Shown here piece by piece: positions 41,315 to 52,238 of a stretch of 64,000 bases of DNA. The stretch is from Balaenoptera acutorostrata (taxonomy: Eukaryota; Chordata; Mammalia; Artiodactyla; Balaenopteridae): NCBI RefSeq assembly GCF_949987535.1, contig NC_080078.1, forward strand, positions 24,510,942 to 24,574,941, read 5' to 3'. A model generated the notes under the pieces. It was given only the letters and a program-made list of their open reading frames with translations, ran no database searches and was not told the origin of the DNA. How positions within the stretch are numbered: position 1 is the first letter of the stretch; every line of letters starts with the position of its first letter. The position numbers and the translations under genes are program-made.

Positions 41315-42213
41315 GAGTTTTTAACCCGTCCACAGATTCATGCCCCCTCTTTGAGTAATAACATCCCATTTTCCTTTGAGGGCAGGTGGCTCAGATGGGC
41401 CTGATCTATTTCTAGTGCTGTAGGTGGGCATATGACCCAGACCTGGCCAATCAAAGCATCGTCACTCAAGTTGGACCAATCAGAGCCAGTGCGAATCCTG
41501 AGACTTTTACCACAATTATTGGGAAAGAGAACTTTTTTGATTGGAATTCTTTAAAGAACAAGATATAAACCTGTTTTTGGTTACCTTTCCTCTCCACGGG
41601 GAGAAACTCTTGGAGGAAGACAAAACAGAAAAACTGTCAAGAAATGGAGGAAGACAGATTTTTAAAAATTATTTATTTATTTATTTATTGGCTGTGTTGG
41701 GTCTTCGTTGCTGTGTGCGGGCTTTCTCTAGTTGCAGCGATCAGGGCTACTCTTCATTGCGGTGTGCAGGCTTCTCATTGCAGTGGCTTCTCTTGTGCGG
41801 AGCATGGGCTCTAGGTGCACGGGCTTCCGTAGTTGCAGCACGTGGGCTCAGTAGTTGTGGCTCACGGGCTCTAGAGCGCAGGCTCAGTAGTTGTGGCTCA
41901 CGGGCTCTAGAGCGCAGGCTCAGTAGTTGTGGTGCACGGGCTTAGTTGCTCCGCAGCATGTGAGATCTTCCTGGAGCAGGGATCGAACCCATGTCCCCTG
42001 CATTGGCAGGCGGATTCTTAACCACTGCGCCACCAGGGAAGTCCCCAGGACAGATTCTTGATGCAGAAGATAGTTGATGCTGTCACTCTAATGCTTGAAT
42101 CTAGCTACGCCTGAGGTCTTATCCATCAATTAGGCAAGCTAATAAATTTTATTTTTTTGCTTAAATCAGTTTGAGTCGGGTTTCTGTCACTTGCCTCCAA
42201 CAGAATCCTAAAC
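41315..42213 (+). mobile_element. LTR family A copy 1, interrupted by a SINE
   Basis: 'ggacatctggagtttttaac', 'gacccagacctggccaatca', 'attgggaaagagaac', then after the SINE 'atgcttgaatctagctacgc', 'agtttgagtcgggtttctgt' and 'cacttgcctccaacagaatc'. Same block order as 51533-52238. Confidence 0.65.
41664..42045 (-). mobile_element. tRNA-derived SINE (CHR type) with a 36-bp internal duplication
   Basis: Antisense. gacagatt flanks (41653-41660, 42049-42056). 41845-41880 and 41881-41916 are an identical 36-bp tandem pair; a further partial unit follows. Frame 41541-41945 is mostly SINE. Confidence 0.95.
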
Positions 42214-42219
42214 ACTTGT

Positions 42220-42865
42220 GTTTTCCAACTTTCAGTAAAGTCTCATGCATAGGAGAGTGTGTTCAGCAGCAGCATTACTCGTGTCCATAATAATAATAAT
42301 AATACAATGAGCTCTCTTTCCTTCTCTTGTCAGCGGTCACCATTGGATGATGGACTGTCTTCAGGCTGGAGCAACTGCACCAGTCCATAGCTCATCAGAG
42401 GGTCTTGGCTTAGCCTATCTCCTGTCTTTCCAAGAATTCTCATTGCTGGAATGAGTGATGGTTGTCCTATATCTATGCTCTGAGATATGGTATTTACCTG
42501 TGCTATGCCCTGTCCTCCCCTACCTTGGCCCAGTAGTTCAGTGGTTCCTTCTGAATGCAGTTGTACTTCTTTCTGCCCCAGGGAGAGTTCAACCTGAGAA
42601 TTCCAGGCAGCCAGCTATTGGGATCTTCTCTAAGCTTTGTACCTCTAAGGTCTTGGGTCCATTTCTAGCTCTTTCCTTGCCTTGCTCAAATTAGGTAATG
42701 ACCTTATTTGTGGGAGAAGAGATGAGGTAGACAGGGGTACAGACTAATAATCAGTATGGATTTACAGTGAGCCTTCTGCATATCAAGCACTGTGCTTCAC
42801 TTATGTGTACTCATATCAACTTGTGTTCCCCATAGCACTTAATGTCATTGTCTACTTAATAATTT
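42220..42865. other. Unassigned sequence with short (TAA)n
   Basis: (TAA)n at 42286-42303. Frame 42455-42694 (79 residues) without domain. No repeat recognised otherwise. Confidence 0.4.
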
Positions 42866-43075
42866 TTACGGGCTGGGCACTGTGCTAAGTGTCATCAAGT
42901 AGTATCTAATTTAATCCTTATAAAATCAGGAGAAAGGCATTGTTATCTCCATGGATAAGCTGAGGCTCAGAAAGGTTAAGTAATTTCCCCATTGTCCTAC
43001 AACGAGGAAGTGGTGGAAGCAAGATTTCAACCCAGCCTGAATGACTCTGAATCTAGTTTCCTTCCTTCCTACACG
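42866..43075 (-). mobile_element. MIR SINE
   Basis: 'gggcactgtgctaagtgtca', 'taagctgaggctcagaaagg', 'aagatttcaacccagcctga'. Confidence 0.88.
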
Positions 43076-43084
43076 AGCACTTGT

Positions 43085-43228
43085 ATTGTTAGTGTTGGTC
43101 TGTGCATCTCTCTCACCTGTGAAATTCCTGACCTGATGTACTCTGTGTTTTCTTTGATTCCTGATCCCCACTCCAGAGCCTTGCATGGAGTAGGTTCTCA
43201 AAAACTGTTTCCTGAATAAAAGAATCTT
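43085..43228 (+). mobile_element. L2 LINE 3' end
   Basis: 'actccagagccttgcatgga' then 'gtaggttctcaaaaactg' and 'tcctgaataaa'. Confidence 0.65.
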
Positions 43229-43289
43229 TACAACAACTTAGTAAGATGAGCATTTTCTTTCCATTTACACAGGAGAAAATTTAAGCTGA

Positions 43290-44312
43290 GGATGGCCAGG
43301 AGCTAGCATTCATAAAATATAATCCTATAATCCTGAAATTTCCTCCTTCAATTGAGAATTGAGAAAGATATTATATATGCTAAAGAGAGGAGTCTTCAGT
43401 CTTTTCATACGTTTCAATATAGGTAGGTTAATGAAGGCTATATTTGGCTGGGTTGCCACGAAGAAAACAGCATAGACATTTTTGTGAAAGAAAGCTGCAT
43501 CTGTGTTACTGAATCTGTACTTGAACCCCTTATAACTTGTGAGCAGGCAGAACATTGCTTAATGGTGCTGGACAAAGCTCAAGTGAAAATGACTCCAGTG
43601 GGGAAATCTTTTATAGAAATGGAAACGATTGTTTTAGGAATCTGAATTGTAATTTTTTACTTCTAAGTCTCTGGTCTCCTGAGCCTGGTCTATATCATGG
43701 ACACATTTGATCTGGAATTCCGGTGACTCTGGCTGTGTAAGGAGTGTGTAAAGAAAGGCACACAAGCTCAGAGTGTGGAGGGAGACATGAGTTAGGTGTG
43801 TAGCAGCGGAAGCTGGGACTCTTTTTAGATGAAACCTACAGCTCTGAAGGACAGCTCAAGGAAAGACATTTCCCAGGGCGTTTAAGAACATGGGAGCTGA
43901 GCCCAGGGTTCGATGTAGCTCTCTCTGTTTGAAATCTCTGACATTCTGTTAAGCTAATGATGAGTTTTCACTTCATCTTTCCTCCCTACACTAACACTAG
44001 GCAAAAATGCAAGGGAAGAAAAGACAATGAATTTCCAAAGTCTTCAGGGTCCCTAGGATGGTTTTTGAGCTAAGTCACACTGCTGTCATCCTCCAGGCTG
44101 CTTGTACTTTTGGAGTAGACATCGGCAGATTAATGAGTTTTCTGAAAGTTAAGAGAAAATACCAGCTTAAAATAGCACTAAGATTTTCAAGGACATTTTT
44201 TTTTTTTGGAAGAGGGTGAAATACTGTAATCACTGTGATGTACTCGTGAATGCATGTAGGTTCTGTCATTAGTTAAAATTTCCAGCCATGGAGTCAAGAT
44301 GCATATAATTTA
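43290..44312. other. Repeat-free island 6 (about 1 kb)
   Basis: No recognised repeat; a MIR scrap precedes it (43230-43289). Mixed sequence with 'cagattaatgagttttctga' near 44125. No domain in short frames. Confidence 0.4.
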
Positions 44313-44314
44313 CT

Positions 44315-44420
44315 CACTCACCCACCCTCCCATCCATCCATCCATGCATCCACCCATTCGCTCTCTCATCCACCCATCCTCCACCCATCTAGCCACTCAT
44401 TTTACCCACCCACTCGACAT
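44315..44420. repeat. (CCAT/CCAC)n degenerate tetranucleotide tract
   Basis: Repeats of catc, ccac and catt over about 105 bp; the 71-residue frame 44299-44514 is its translation. Confidence 0.92.
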
Positions 44421-44920
44421 TTATAAAGCACAGACAATATGCCATGTATTATCTAAGGCTATCAATACTTGGTTCTCAGGGAGTTCCAAGACTGCATTTT
44501 CTGCTATACTATAATTTTGGAAGGTAAATTTACTCTTGGGATTTTCATTAAACTGAAGCAAAATGTTGTATTGAGTTTATATAGATTTTGACTCATACAA
44601 TTGTACACTTGGCATTGAAAATCTTACGCAGCTTATGTGGGAAATAATGGTCTATGGTACAAGTTGCTGCATCATGCAAAAAGATGGGCCACAAGGAACA
44701 GTTTTTGTTGAGGCTTTGTTTTTCATTCGAAGCCGTGAAATTGTTGAGCTCAGGTTGTTTTGCTTCGTCAGGTGTTGCTACTCCACTAAAAATAAGCCTG
44801 TATCAGGGAACATCTTAGATTCTCAGGAGAGTCAGACGTGAGTGAAGTAATTTAATACACTTGCATTTTGTTATGTTCCACCACTTTGAACTCTAGTAAG
44901 GGCTTCTTTGAGCACAGGCA
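44421..44920. other. Unassigned sequence
   Basis: A 68-residue frame at 44635-44841 without known domain. No repeat recognised. Confidence 0.4.
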
Positions 44921-44924
44921 GTGG

Positions 44925-45128
44925 AATGTGACGCTGAAAGCACAGGATCTGGAGGCACAGAGCCCTGTTACAGATTCACCTCCTACCACTTACTTGCTCC
45001 GTGGTCTTGGGCAAACTCCTTACCCTCCCTGAGACTTAATTTTCAAAACAAAATGGGACAAACAGTGATACTTACCTCATAGCGTTTTTGGTGAGGGTTA
45101 AATGAGATAATGCACACAAAGCATTTTC
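44925..45128 (+). mobile_element. MIR SINE
   Basis: 'cctaccacttacttgctccg', 'gtcttgggcaaactccttac', 'gttaaatgagataatgcaca'. Confidence 0.92.
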
Positions 45129-45299
45129 CCCACCATTTTGGTGAGCAAGCTTGGTACTGCAGGGGCACGGAGTAGATTTATTCATATTCACTGGTCAGAG
45201 CAAGCCCCTCACATTTTTATTTCCTTTTATTATGTGTTCTCCTCCATCCTCATGTCTCCTTAAACTCTCTTATAGGCAGTCCTTCTAGTATCCAGAATA

Positions 45300-46740
45300 T
45301 CCGCTTTCCCATTTCCCAGTTCTCCATTCATATGTTAATGTAGTTGTATGTACATAATTGATAAAATATATAGAGTTGTTTTCATATGTTTTTGATTAGT
45401 TTACATAAATGGTTTGGGGCCCTAAACCTTACTTTCCTCCACTCAACGCTATATTTTTGACATCTCTTCATTTGTTCTATGTAAATCTAATTAATTAAAT
45501 TCTGACTGTGGCCTATAAATCAACGTATGCATAGATCACAGTGCATAGACCTAGTGAAGAAGAACAGGGACATGGAAGTCTTTGCTGTCAGAGAGAAAGC
45601 TACCGTGAACATCCTATGCATGCGTCCTTATGATTTTGTGGGAGAGTTTCTCTGGGGCACATATCCAGGCAGGGGACTGTTGGGCAGATGAATAGTTAAT
45701 TGCACTGAGTACTGAGAGATTGCTACTTGGAATAGTTGCTTAGTTGACACTTCTCCCTGGCACTTGATGTTCTCCAACTTTGTAATTTTTGCTGATCTGA
45801 TGGGTGTAAAGTGATATATCATTGTTGGTTTAATTTGCTTCTCTGTGATTACTAATGAGGTTGAGTATCTCTTCATATACTTATGAGCCATTAGTGTTTC
45901 CTCTTCTATTAATTTTCTTTTCATAGACTTTGCCCGTTTTTCTATTGGGTTTCCTAAAATTTTCTTGTCTTTTTATTTTTTATTTTTTTTATTAGTAGGA
46001 GTTTCTTTAGATATCAATGTCAGCCCAGTTTTAGATATCTTCTCACAGTCTACAAGTTGTGAAATGCGTGGATGATGTTCTTTTCTGAGCAGAAATCTCA
46101 ATTTTAATGTAATCAAACACTTCATGATTTCCCCTTATGGCTGACTCTTTTTAGGAATTGCTTAGGAACCTGCCCACTTCTAAAGTTGCAAAGATATTTC
46201 CTCCATTTTCTTTGATTACTTTTATAATTTGTCTTTCACATTCAGATGTGAAGGAAGGAATCCAATTTTATTTTTCCCACACAGTGAACCGATTTCCCCA
46301 TGAAAATCTACCAAATAATTCATTTTTTCTTATTGGGCTATGACAACAAGTCTCCTATATATGTAGGAGTGTTTCTGGAATCTCTATGCTGCTTCATCGA
46401 TATAGTTATACCACACTTAAAAGAATTACTATGATTTAGTAAGATGTCTTAATATTTAGTAAAATAAATCTTTACTCCCATTTTCCAAAATTACCTTAGA
46501 TATTCATGCCTTTTAAATTTCCATATACATTTTAGAATCAGTTTTTCCAATTCCTCAAAAAATTCTGCTGGAATTTTCATTAGAACTGCATTAAATCCAT
46601 GGATTAATGTTGGGAGAAAATTAATATCTTTACAATATTAAATTATTATATTCACAAACATGGTATTTGTCTTACATCATTCAGGCTTTTTAAATAGTCT
46701 TTATAAGAATTTTACTTTTCTCCATGAAGCCCTAGTGCAT
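45300..46740 (-). mobile_element. L1M-type LINE, ORF2 C-terminus to 3' region
   Basis: 'gctgatctgatgggtgtaaa', 'actaatgaggttgagtatct', 'gcccgtttttctattgggtt', 'agcccagttttagatatctt', 'ctgctggaattttcattaga'. About 1.4 kb of antisense, heavily mutated ORF2. Confidence 0.85.
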
Positions 46741-46744
46741 GCAT

Positions 46745-47085
46745 CTTTTTGGGGGTTGGAGTGGTTAAATACATGTGTTGACCTAAAACAGTAAAACAGC
46801 CATTTATTTTATCAGCTAAATTGGCTTATTCAGGAACAGCAAAGAACTACAATTCAATACATGCAATGTATGGCAAACCACAGGTAAGTCCAGGGAACAA
46901 AGAAACCATTCTTTTATAGAGTAGAAGGGGGAGTTGGGAGGCGCTGTCAGAAATGAAGAATGGGTTGTAAAGTGGTAACCTTCCTTCTGTTGGAGATGCC
47001 AGGATTGTCCCTTCCTGTTGGGTCTGCAGTTGAGGTTGAGTGGTAGGGAGTGAGAGCTCCCCCTTCTGGTCTCCTGACTCCATTT
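46745..47085. other. Possible reversed LTR fragment
   Basis: 'gccatttattttatcagcta' and 'ctggtctcctgactccattt' hint at an ERV LTR in reverse, but I cannot confirm. No gene. Confidence 0.3.
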
Positions 47086-47139
47086 TAAAATGAGGTTTCT
47101 GTTTACTAATTTTCACAAATTATACATCTGGTTGCTATC

Positions 47140-47215
47140 ATGTTTTAAATATTCTGTACAATGCCTGACACATGGTGAGTGCTCAATAAATTGTACTTAT
47201 TGTTACTGTTGTAGC
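47140..47215 (+). mobile_element. MIR or L2 3' end
   Basis: 'caatgcctgacacatggtga' then 'gtgctcaataaattgtactt'. Confidence 0.65.
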
Positions 47216-47284
47216 TATTATAAAAGGGGGGAAATTGTGGAGGGAAGGTCTCCAACTGTCTTTAGGAATCATCATAATATCCTG

Positions 47285-47465
47285 GAAATAACATGGATGT
47301 GGAGTCAGACACACTGGGGCTGTGAGACCTTGAACACATTTTTTGAACCTCTGGGCCTCTGTTTCTTCCGCAATGTGAATAATGTTCATCCTACCAGTAT
47401 TCTAGGTAGGGTGTGAGGATAAAATGAGATTACAAACCAGCAACACAGCCACTGGCACATGAAAG
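47285..47465 (+). mobile_element. MIR SINE
   Basis: 'atgtggagtcagacacactg', 'gaacctctgggcctctgttt', 'aaaatgagattac', 'gccactggcacatgaa'. Confidence 0.75.
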
Positions 47466-47729
47466 CCCAGAAAGGGGTTCCTTTCCCTCTCTAGTGAAGA
47501 GGTAAAAACTTTGTCACAGCTGCACCATTTCCCCATCAAACAATCTTCTTTTCTTCATTTGAAATCAACTTCCAAACTTTGTCTTTTCTAACCAGATGGT
47601 TGCAGAGAGTATATATACACAAAGAAAAGTGAAAAATTAAAAAGAAAAATCTACCCTCCCAGTATCCCCTTTTCAAAGATACTTTGCCTTTTCATCTTTA
47701 GAATATAAAGTCCTTGAGGACAGGAAGCA

Positions 47730-48150
47730 CGGCGGTCCCTGGGGTGCACCCCACACATCCGTTTCCCTCCAGGTGGTTTATCCAGGGTAAGCCCAGTAGG
47801 TCTCTTCCCCTCGTCAGTGATTGGTTCAGGGGTGGGCGGGCCCATGCAAATCTGGGCCGACGAGATGCCAGGAGGGACGTACTGAGGGCTTCTGGGAAAG
47901 AAGACCCCGTTTTCCTACTTCATTGTACTTGAATTAAAGACGCCCACTGCCCAGTTTCCACAGGCAACCATGTCAGTGAGGGGAGCCAGGCTGGGGGTGA
48001 AACCCATTCTGTGAAGTGGGGCAGGAGCACAGTGTGGAGAGAAGTTCTGGGTTCCTGATGTCAGTGTTAAGCCAACCCTGAAGTTCTCTTCCCCTGTCGA
48101 CTTCCTGTTATGTCATGATAAGTAACCCTCTTATTGATTTAGTCAGTTTG
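47730..48150 (+). mobile_element. Diverged LTR of family A type
   Basis: 'cgtcagtgattggttcaggg', 'gtgggcgggcccatgcaaat', 'ggcttctgggaaagaagacc', 'cctcttattgatttagtcag'. Truncated at the MaLR LTR starting 48157. Contains a chance palindrome tggggtgcacccca. Confidence 0.5.
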
Positions 48151-48156
48151 AAGAGT

Positions 48157-48537
48157 GTTATGAACTGAATTGTGTTTCCCCCTAGATCATAGGTTAAAGC
48201 CCTAACCCACAAATGTAATTGTCTTTGGAGATAGGGCCTTTAAAGAGGTAATTAAGGTTGAAAGAGATCATAAGGTGGTGAGGGTGTAGTCCAATAGACT
48301 GGTGTCCTTTTAATGAGGAAGAGACACCAAGCGTGCATGCACACAGAGAAAAGGCCATGTGAGGACACAGTAAGAAGGTGTCGTCCACAAGCCAAGCAGA
48401 GAGGTCTCATTGGAAATCAACCTTGCCAGACCTTGATCTTGAACTTCCAGCCTCCAGAACTGTGAGAAAATAAATTTCTGTTGTTCAAGCCACCTACTCT
48501 GTGGTATTTTGTTATACAGCCCTAGCTGAGTAAAACA
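48157..48537 (+). mobile_element. MST/MLT1-type MaLR LTR
   Basis: 'tgttatgaactgaattgtgt', 'ggccatgtgaggacacagta', 'cttccagcctccagaactgt', end 'ctgagtaaaaca'. TG...CA ends. Confidence 0.92.
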
Positions 48538-48654
48538 AATGGGAATCTATTTGAAGTCTAAAACACTACAGTAGATTCAAATCTTAAGTCTTTGGCATGA
48601 GCCTGCAAATAACTGATGCTCAAGAAATGTATGATAATGATTGTGAATGTGCGA

Positions 48655-48885
48655 ATCATACTGAATTTATAGAGTGCTGTGAAGCACACAATTCTACTTA
48701 CTCTAGATGGTTTGAGCTTTCTAATGACCTTTGGTATAGATGTAGATTTTCTATTATCTGCATCTTTCAGATGAGAAAACGGGATCGAAGAGGGTAAGTG
48801 ATAAGCTTGAGTTTGAATAGATAGGTGGTCCAGGTAGGTTAGAACCGAGGTCTTTCCACTCCTATTTTAGTACATTTTCTGACAT
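48655..48885 (-). mobile_element. MIR SINE
   Basis: 'gagctttctaatgacctttg', 'cagatgagaaaacgggatcg', 'aagtgataagcttgag'. Frame 48597-48797 is its shadow. Confidence 0.75.
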
Positions 48886-48899
48886 GCTCAGTCTCCACT

Positions 48900-49015
48900 A
48901 CTCTGTGAGTAACATTGAAGGTGGGAGCTACATCTTATGTTTTTGTAACCATAATGCCTAGCAGAGTCTGTTTCTTAATGGTTGTCAATAAGTGTTAGAA
49001 GAATAAATAAATGGC
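48900..49015 (+). mobile_element. L2 LINE 3' end
   Basis: 'aaggtgggagctacatctta', 'ataatgcctagcagagtctg', 'agaataaataaatgg'. Confidence 0.65.
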
Positions 49016-49019
49016 TTGT

Positions 49020-49920
49020 TATATCTTGAAAGCAACCCTTACAGAAAGACAGGGGAAATGATATCTCCTTCCAAAGTATTTTAACAATGTCCAGCCGTGG
49101 CTGTGTCCCATTTCATGGGTGTGGTTCCACCTCTGGTATACCTTTATGTCCAGCTCTCAGCACAGATGTACCAAGCAGTGATGATATTGCAAAAGTTGTA
49201 CTGCCTAGAGAATCCTTTCAGATACAAAGGAAGGAGTCAAGAAGCAAAGACACAAAAGGTAGTGTAGACCTGTCATTCTGCATACCCCTGGAAGGAATTT
49301 GCACTCAACACATAAATCAGGCTCAGGGTCTATCTAGTGAATACAAAGCCTTTAGCACCATTTGCTTCTCCTTCAGCATATTAAATTATGACACATGGTC
49401 ATTGGGTTTTTCAATAACGTGCCCCATAAATCCAGTTAGCATTTTCTTCTGGGTGTTGCACCTTGAGAAGCTGCTTAAGTACCTTGAAGGTCCATACCCA
49501 GCTCTGGTCTTGAATCTCAAGGAGGGTCTGAGACACTTCAGACTTTTAACTGGGTATAACGTTATCTTTATTATAGCCCTTTATGCCTGTCTGGAAGCTC
49601 TTCAAATGATAGATCTTAAAACTTAGATGAGGACCTTCCCTCCCATGAGGGTCTGTCACTTTTAGAAGGAGCCCCAGTGCTATGCGAGCGGCTCTATGTG
49701 TCATTGGTTGTTTCTGTTTGCTCAGTGTCACTTTCCTTTGGGAACTATCCCTTGTGTGTTGCAGGGCTCTGATGGGTCTGTCAATCATGAAACTCACCCC
49801 ACTTCCCCTCCCAGCCAGAGGGCTGGATCCGTGAGCCTTGCTGGTCAGTCTAAGCTCTGTCTTCTGGGAATCTGAGTCTTGAGCCAAGACACACAGGGGT
49901 GGGAGGTGATTGAAGCAAAG
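49020..49920. other. Unassigned 900 bp with the longest non-repeat open frame
   Basis: Plus-strand frame 49087-49626 (179 codons, start context acaATGt) has no domain I recognise. The C-terminal third is moderately hydrophobic (NVIFIIALYACLEAL). No splice or promoter evidence. Its length is near what chance allows in 64 kb, so I do not call a gene. 49640-49900 may be old LTR debris. Confidence 0.35.
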
Positions 49921-49974
49921 TCATTTACTTTTGAGGCTATTGATGAGTTTCTGCTCCTCTTCATTCCTTTAAAT

Positions 49975-50100
49975 TTTTTTCAGCTTTATTGAGATATAAT
50001 TAACAAATAAAATTGTAAGATATTTAAAGTGTACATCATGATGGTTTGATTCACATATACATTGTGAAAGGAGTCCTTTATCTGGTTAACACATTCATCT
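49975..50100 (-). mobile_element. L1M-type 3' fragment
   Basis: 'cagctttattgagatataat' then 'gtacatcatgatggtttgat'. Confidence 0.85.
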
Positions 50101-50152
50101 ACATCTACATCTATATCTATATCTATATCTGTATCTTTATATCTATATCTTC
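50097..50152. repeat. (ATCTAT)n hexanucleotide run
   Basis: About nine units of ATCTAC/ATCTAT/ATCTGT next to the L1M fragment. Confidence 0.95.
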
Positions 50153-50470
50153 CCTTCATTTCTGTGACCTTCCAAATATCTTTTCAATAAATATTAATTC
50201 TGCTTGAATGTGTTTGGGTAGGTTTTTATTGCTTGCTTTTAAATACCTCTAAGTGATACAGATGTAAATAACACAAGATAGTTCATTTTATAATTTTTAT
50301 TTTCCAAAATGAAAATATCTTTGTTGAATCTTCTAATAATGTTGATGATGATGGTGATAAGAATATTACCTCCGTTATTAATATCTTCATGTTAACATAG
50401 AGAAATAGCAATAAAAGCTAAAGTGTTTGAAAGCTTCCGGCTTGCTGAGCTCAGTGTTAGTAGGCAATAT
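50153..50470. other. AT-rich unassigned sequence
   Basis: Contains 'gttgatgatgatggtgataa'. No repeat family or gene recognised. Confidence 0.4.
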
Positions 50471-50474
50471 AGAG

Positions 50475-50705
50475 GGGCCAAAAGCATGGACTTTGCCTGG
50501 GTTCTAATCTAGGCTCTGTCAGTTCCTGGCTGTGTGACCTTGGGTAAGTTACTTAACCTCTCTGAATCTTAGTAATCTCACTCATAAAATAGAAATAATA
50601 ATAGTACTTCATAGGGATATTATGAAGCTTAAATGAATTAATATATGTAAAATATGCTTGGTGTATGGTAAATGCTCAATTCATGTTATCCCCTTATTGT
50701 TAGAT
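50475..50705 (+). mobile_element. MIR SINE, near full length
   Basis: 'ggctgtgtgaccttgggtaa', 'gttacttaacctctctgaat', 'gcttggtgtatggtaaatgc'. Best-preserved MIR in the window. Confidence 0.96.
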
Positions 50706-50729
50706 GTTTTGGCTGAAAAAAAAAGGGGT

Positions 50730-50800
50730 CTATTGAGCTGCTGTAACTTGCCCAAGGCCACACACTAAAGCACAGTGGGAGCTGGGATTAAATAAAGTCA
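50730..50800 (-). mobile_element. MIR SINE fragment, opposite strand
   Basis: 'gtaacttgcccaaggccaca' then 'agctgggatt' in reverse MIR order, 25 bp from the plus-strand MIR. Confidence 0.85.
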
Positions 50801-50879
50801 TGCTCCTGAGTGCCTAGCATGGAGCCTGGCATAGAGGGAATCCTCTCTAAACTCTAGCTGCTCTTATTCTTTTAAATGG

Positions 50880-51395
50880 TTCATCAGCCCAGATTTGAAA
50901 GAGAACTGTGTGAAAATCACGCCCCAGGAAAAATTGAAAGCAGAAATTAGGCACCCTGTCCTCTCTCTGCTGTCACCTGATATGCTTTCCTTTCCCTTCT
51001 CCCTCCAGAGTCCCTATCAAGCCCCATTTCAGATAATCCCTACTGCTGTGCTAAGTGATAGCTCAGTAGCTATTAGCTGGTGTTTAAGATAAAGCCCTTC
51101 CTGGTCTACTTGCATTTCAGAGGGGTATTCCCGAGACCCTGGTGGCTTCCACATGCAAAGCACTTAGGGGGCATCGTCTCTCCCTCTGGGACGACTCTGG
51201 AGACCTCTGTTCGGAAGAGTTACTCATCCCGGCTGGGGTGTCGTTATTTAACATCTTGCCTCAGGAGGCTCAGGATGCCTGAACAGTGCTTTCTACTGAT
51301 CATTTCTACTGTGGTTTACAGGAGATGTATGATTGCCACAGAAGGGGAAAGCATGAAGGTCAAGGGCAGGGCCTTATGAAATTAGAATATTGGAA
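50880..51395. other. Unassigned sequence
   Basis: Two overlapping plus-strand frames (65 and 99 residues, 50895-51092 and 51080-51379) without domains. No repeat recognised. Confidence 0.4.
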
Positions 51396-51397
51396 TA

Positions 51398-51430
51398 CAG
51401 GTGTGTGTGTGTGTGTGCGTGTGCACGTGC
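51398..51430. repeat. (TG)n microsatellite
   Basis: gtgtgtgtgtgtgtgtgcgt-type run. Confidence 0.95.
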
Positions 51431-51439
51431 TGTTAGTCC

Positions 51440-51532
51440 CATGCAGTATTACGTTAACACATATTTAATCCTGTTCTCAGAGAAATCCTGAGAGCTTGGT
51501 ACCATTTTCCCATTTTGTAGACTAGGAAATTG
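51440..51532 (-). mobile_element. MIR SINE fragment
   Basis: 'catatttaatcctgttctca' then 'cccattttgtagactaggaa'. Confidence 0.7.
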
Positions 51533-52238
51533 GGGCTGTGTAGTGGTCATCTGCTGCCTTTTCTTATCCAACATTTCCCCCTTCTTTTTTTTTTTAAAAA
51601 ATATTTATTTATTTATTTATTTTGGCTGCATTGGGTCTTAGTTGTGGCACGCGGGCTTAGTTGCCCCGTGACATGTGTGATCTTAGTTCCCTGAGCAGGG
51701 ATCGAACCCACATCCCCTGCATTGGAAGGTGGATTCTTAACCACTGGACCACCAGGGAAGTCCCACCCCACCCCCGCCACTTCTTTTGTTCTTAGCCCGA
51801 AGCTCAAGCAGAATTGACCGTCTCTTGGCTCCTTGTGCCTGAGAACTGGCCCATCTGAATATCCTACCCCTCTGGCCCCTGTGATTGGTTCAGAGATGGA
51901 TGTGTGAGGCCAATGAGAGCCGATGTGGGACTTTTGTTGGAGGCTTAGGGAACATGCTGTCATGTTTCTTGTCTTAGGTGGCTCAGGCTGTAGAATATGA
52001 GCCTAGAGGAAATGGCAACATCCTGATCTACCAGAGGATAAAGCCAACACAAGGAAAGAAAGGTGGAAAATGGGAGAATGGTTCTAGTTGTTATCATTTG
52101 AGCCTCTGAGTCCAGACATGCCTCAAGCCAGAATATCTCTGGACTTTTCTGTTTGTGAATCAACAAAGTCACTTTTGTGCCTAATCCAGTTTTGCTCTGG
52201 GTTTTTGGTCACTTGCAGTGGAAAGAATACTGATGAAT
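51533..52238 (+). mobile_element. LTR family A copy 2, interrupted by a short SINE
   Basis: 'gtagtggtcatctgctgcct', 'cccctgtgattggttcagag', 'ggtggctcaggctgtag', 'ctctggacttttctgtttgt', 'gtttttggtcacttgcagtg'. Same order as 41315-42213. Confidence 0.65.
51590..51764 (-). mobile_element. Short tRNA-derived SINE (CHR-1/Bov-tA-like)
   Basis: Lacks the middle module region. Goes from 'ggctgcattgggtcttagtt' straight to 'gttccctgagcagggatcga' and 'ccaccagggaagtccc'. Same short form as 58563-58711. Confidence 0.9.

Noticed and set aside
41541..41945. 134-residue plus frame
   Set aside because: Mostly antisense translation of a SINE with a duplicated module.
44315..44420. CRISPR-like or minisatellite array from spaced CATCC/CCACC units
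   Set aside because: Degenerate tetranucleotide repeat with no spacer structure; mammalian DNA.
47740..47753. 14-bp palindrome tggggtgcacccca
   Set aside because: Several palindromes this long are expected in 64 kb.
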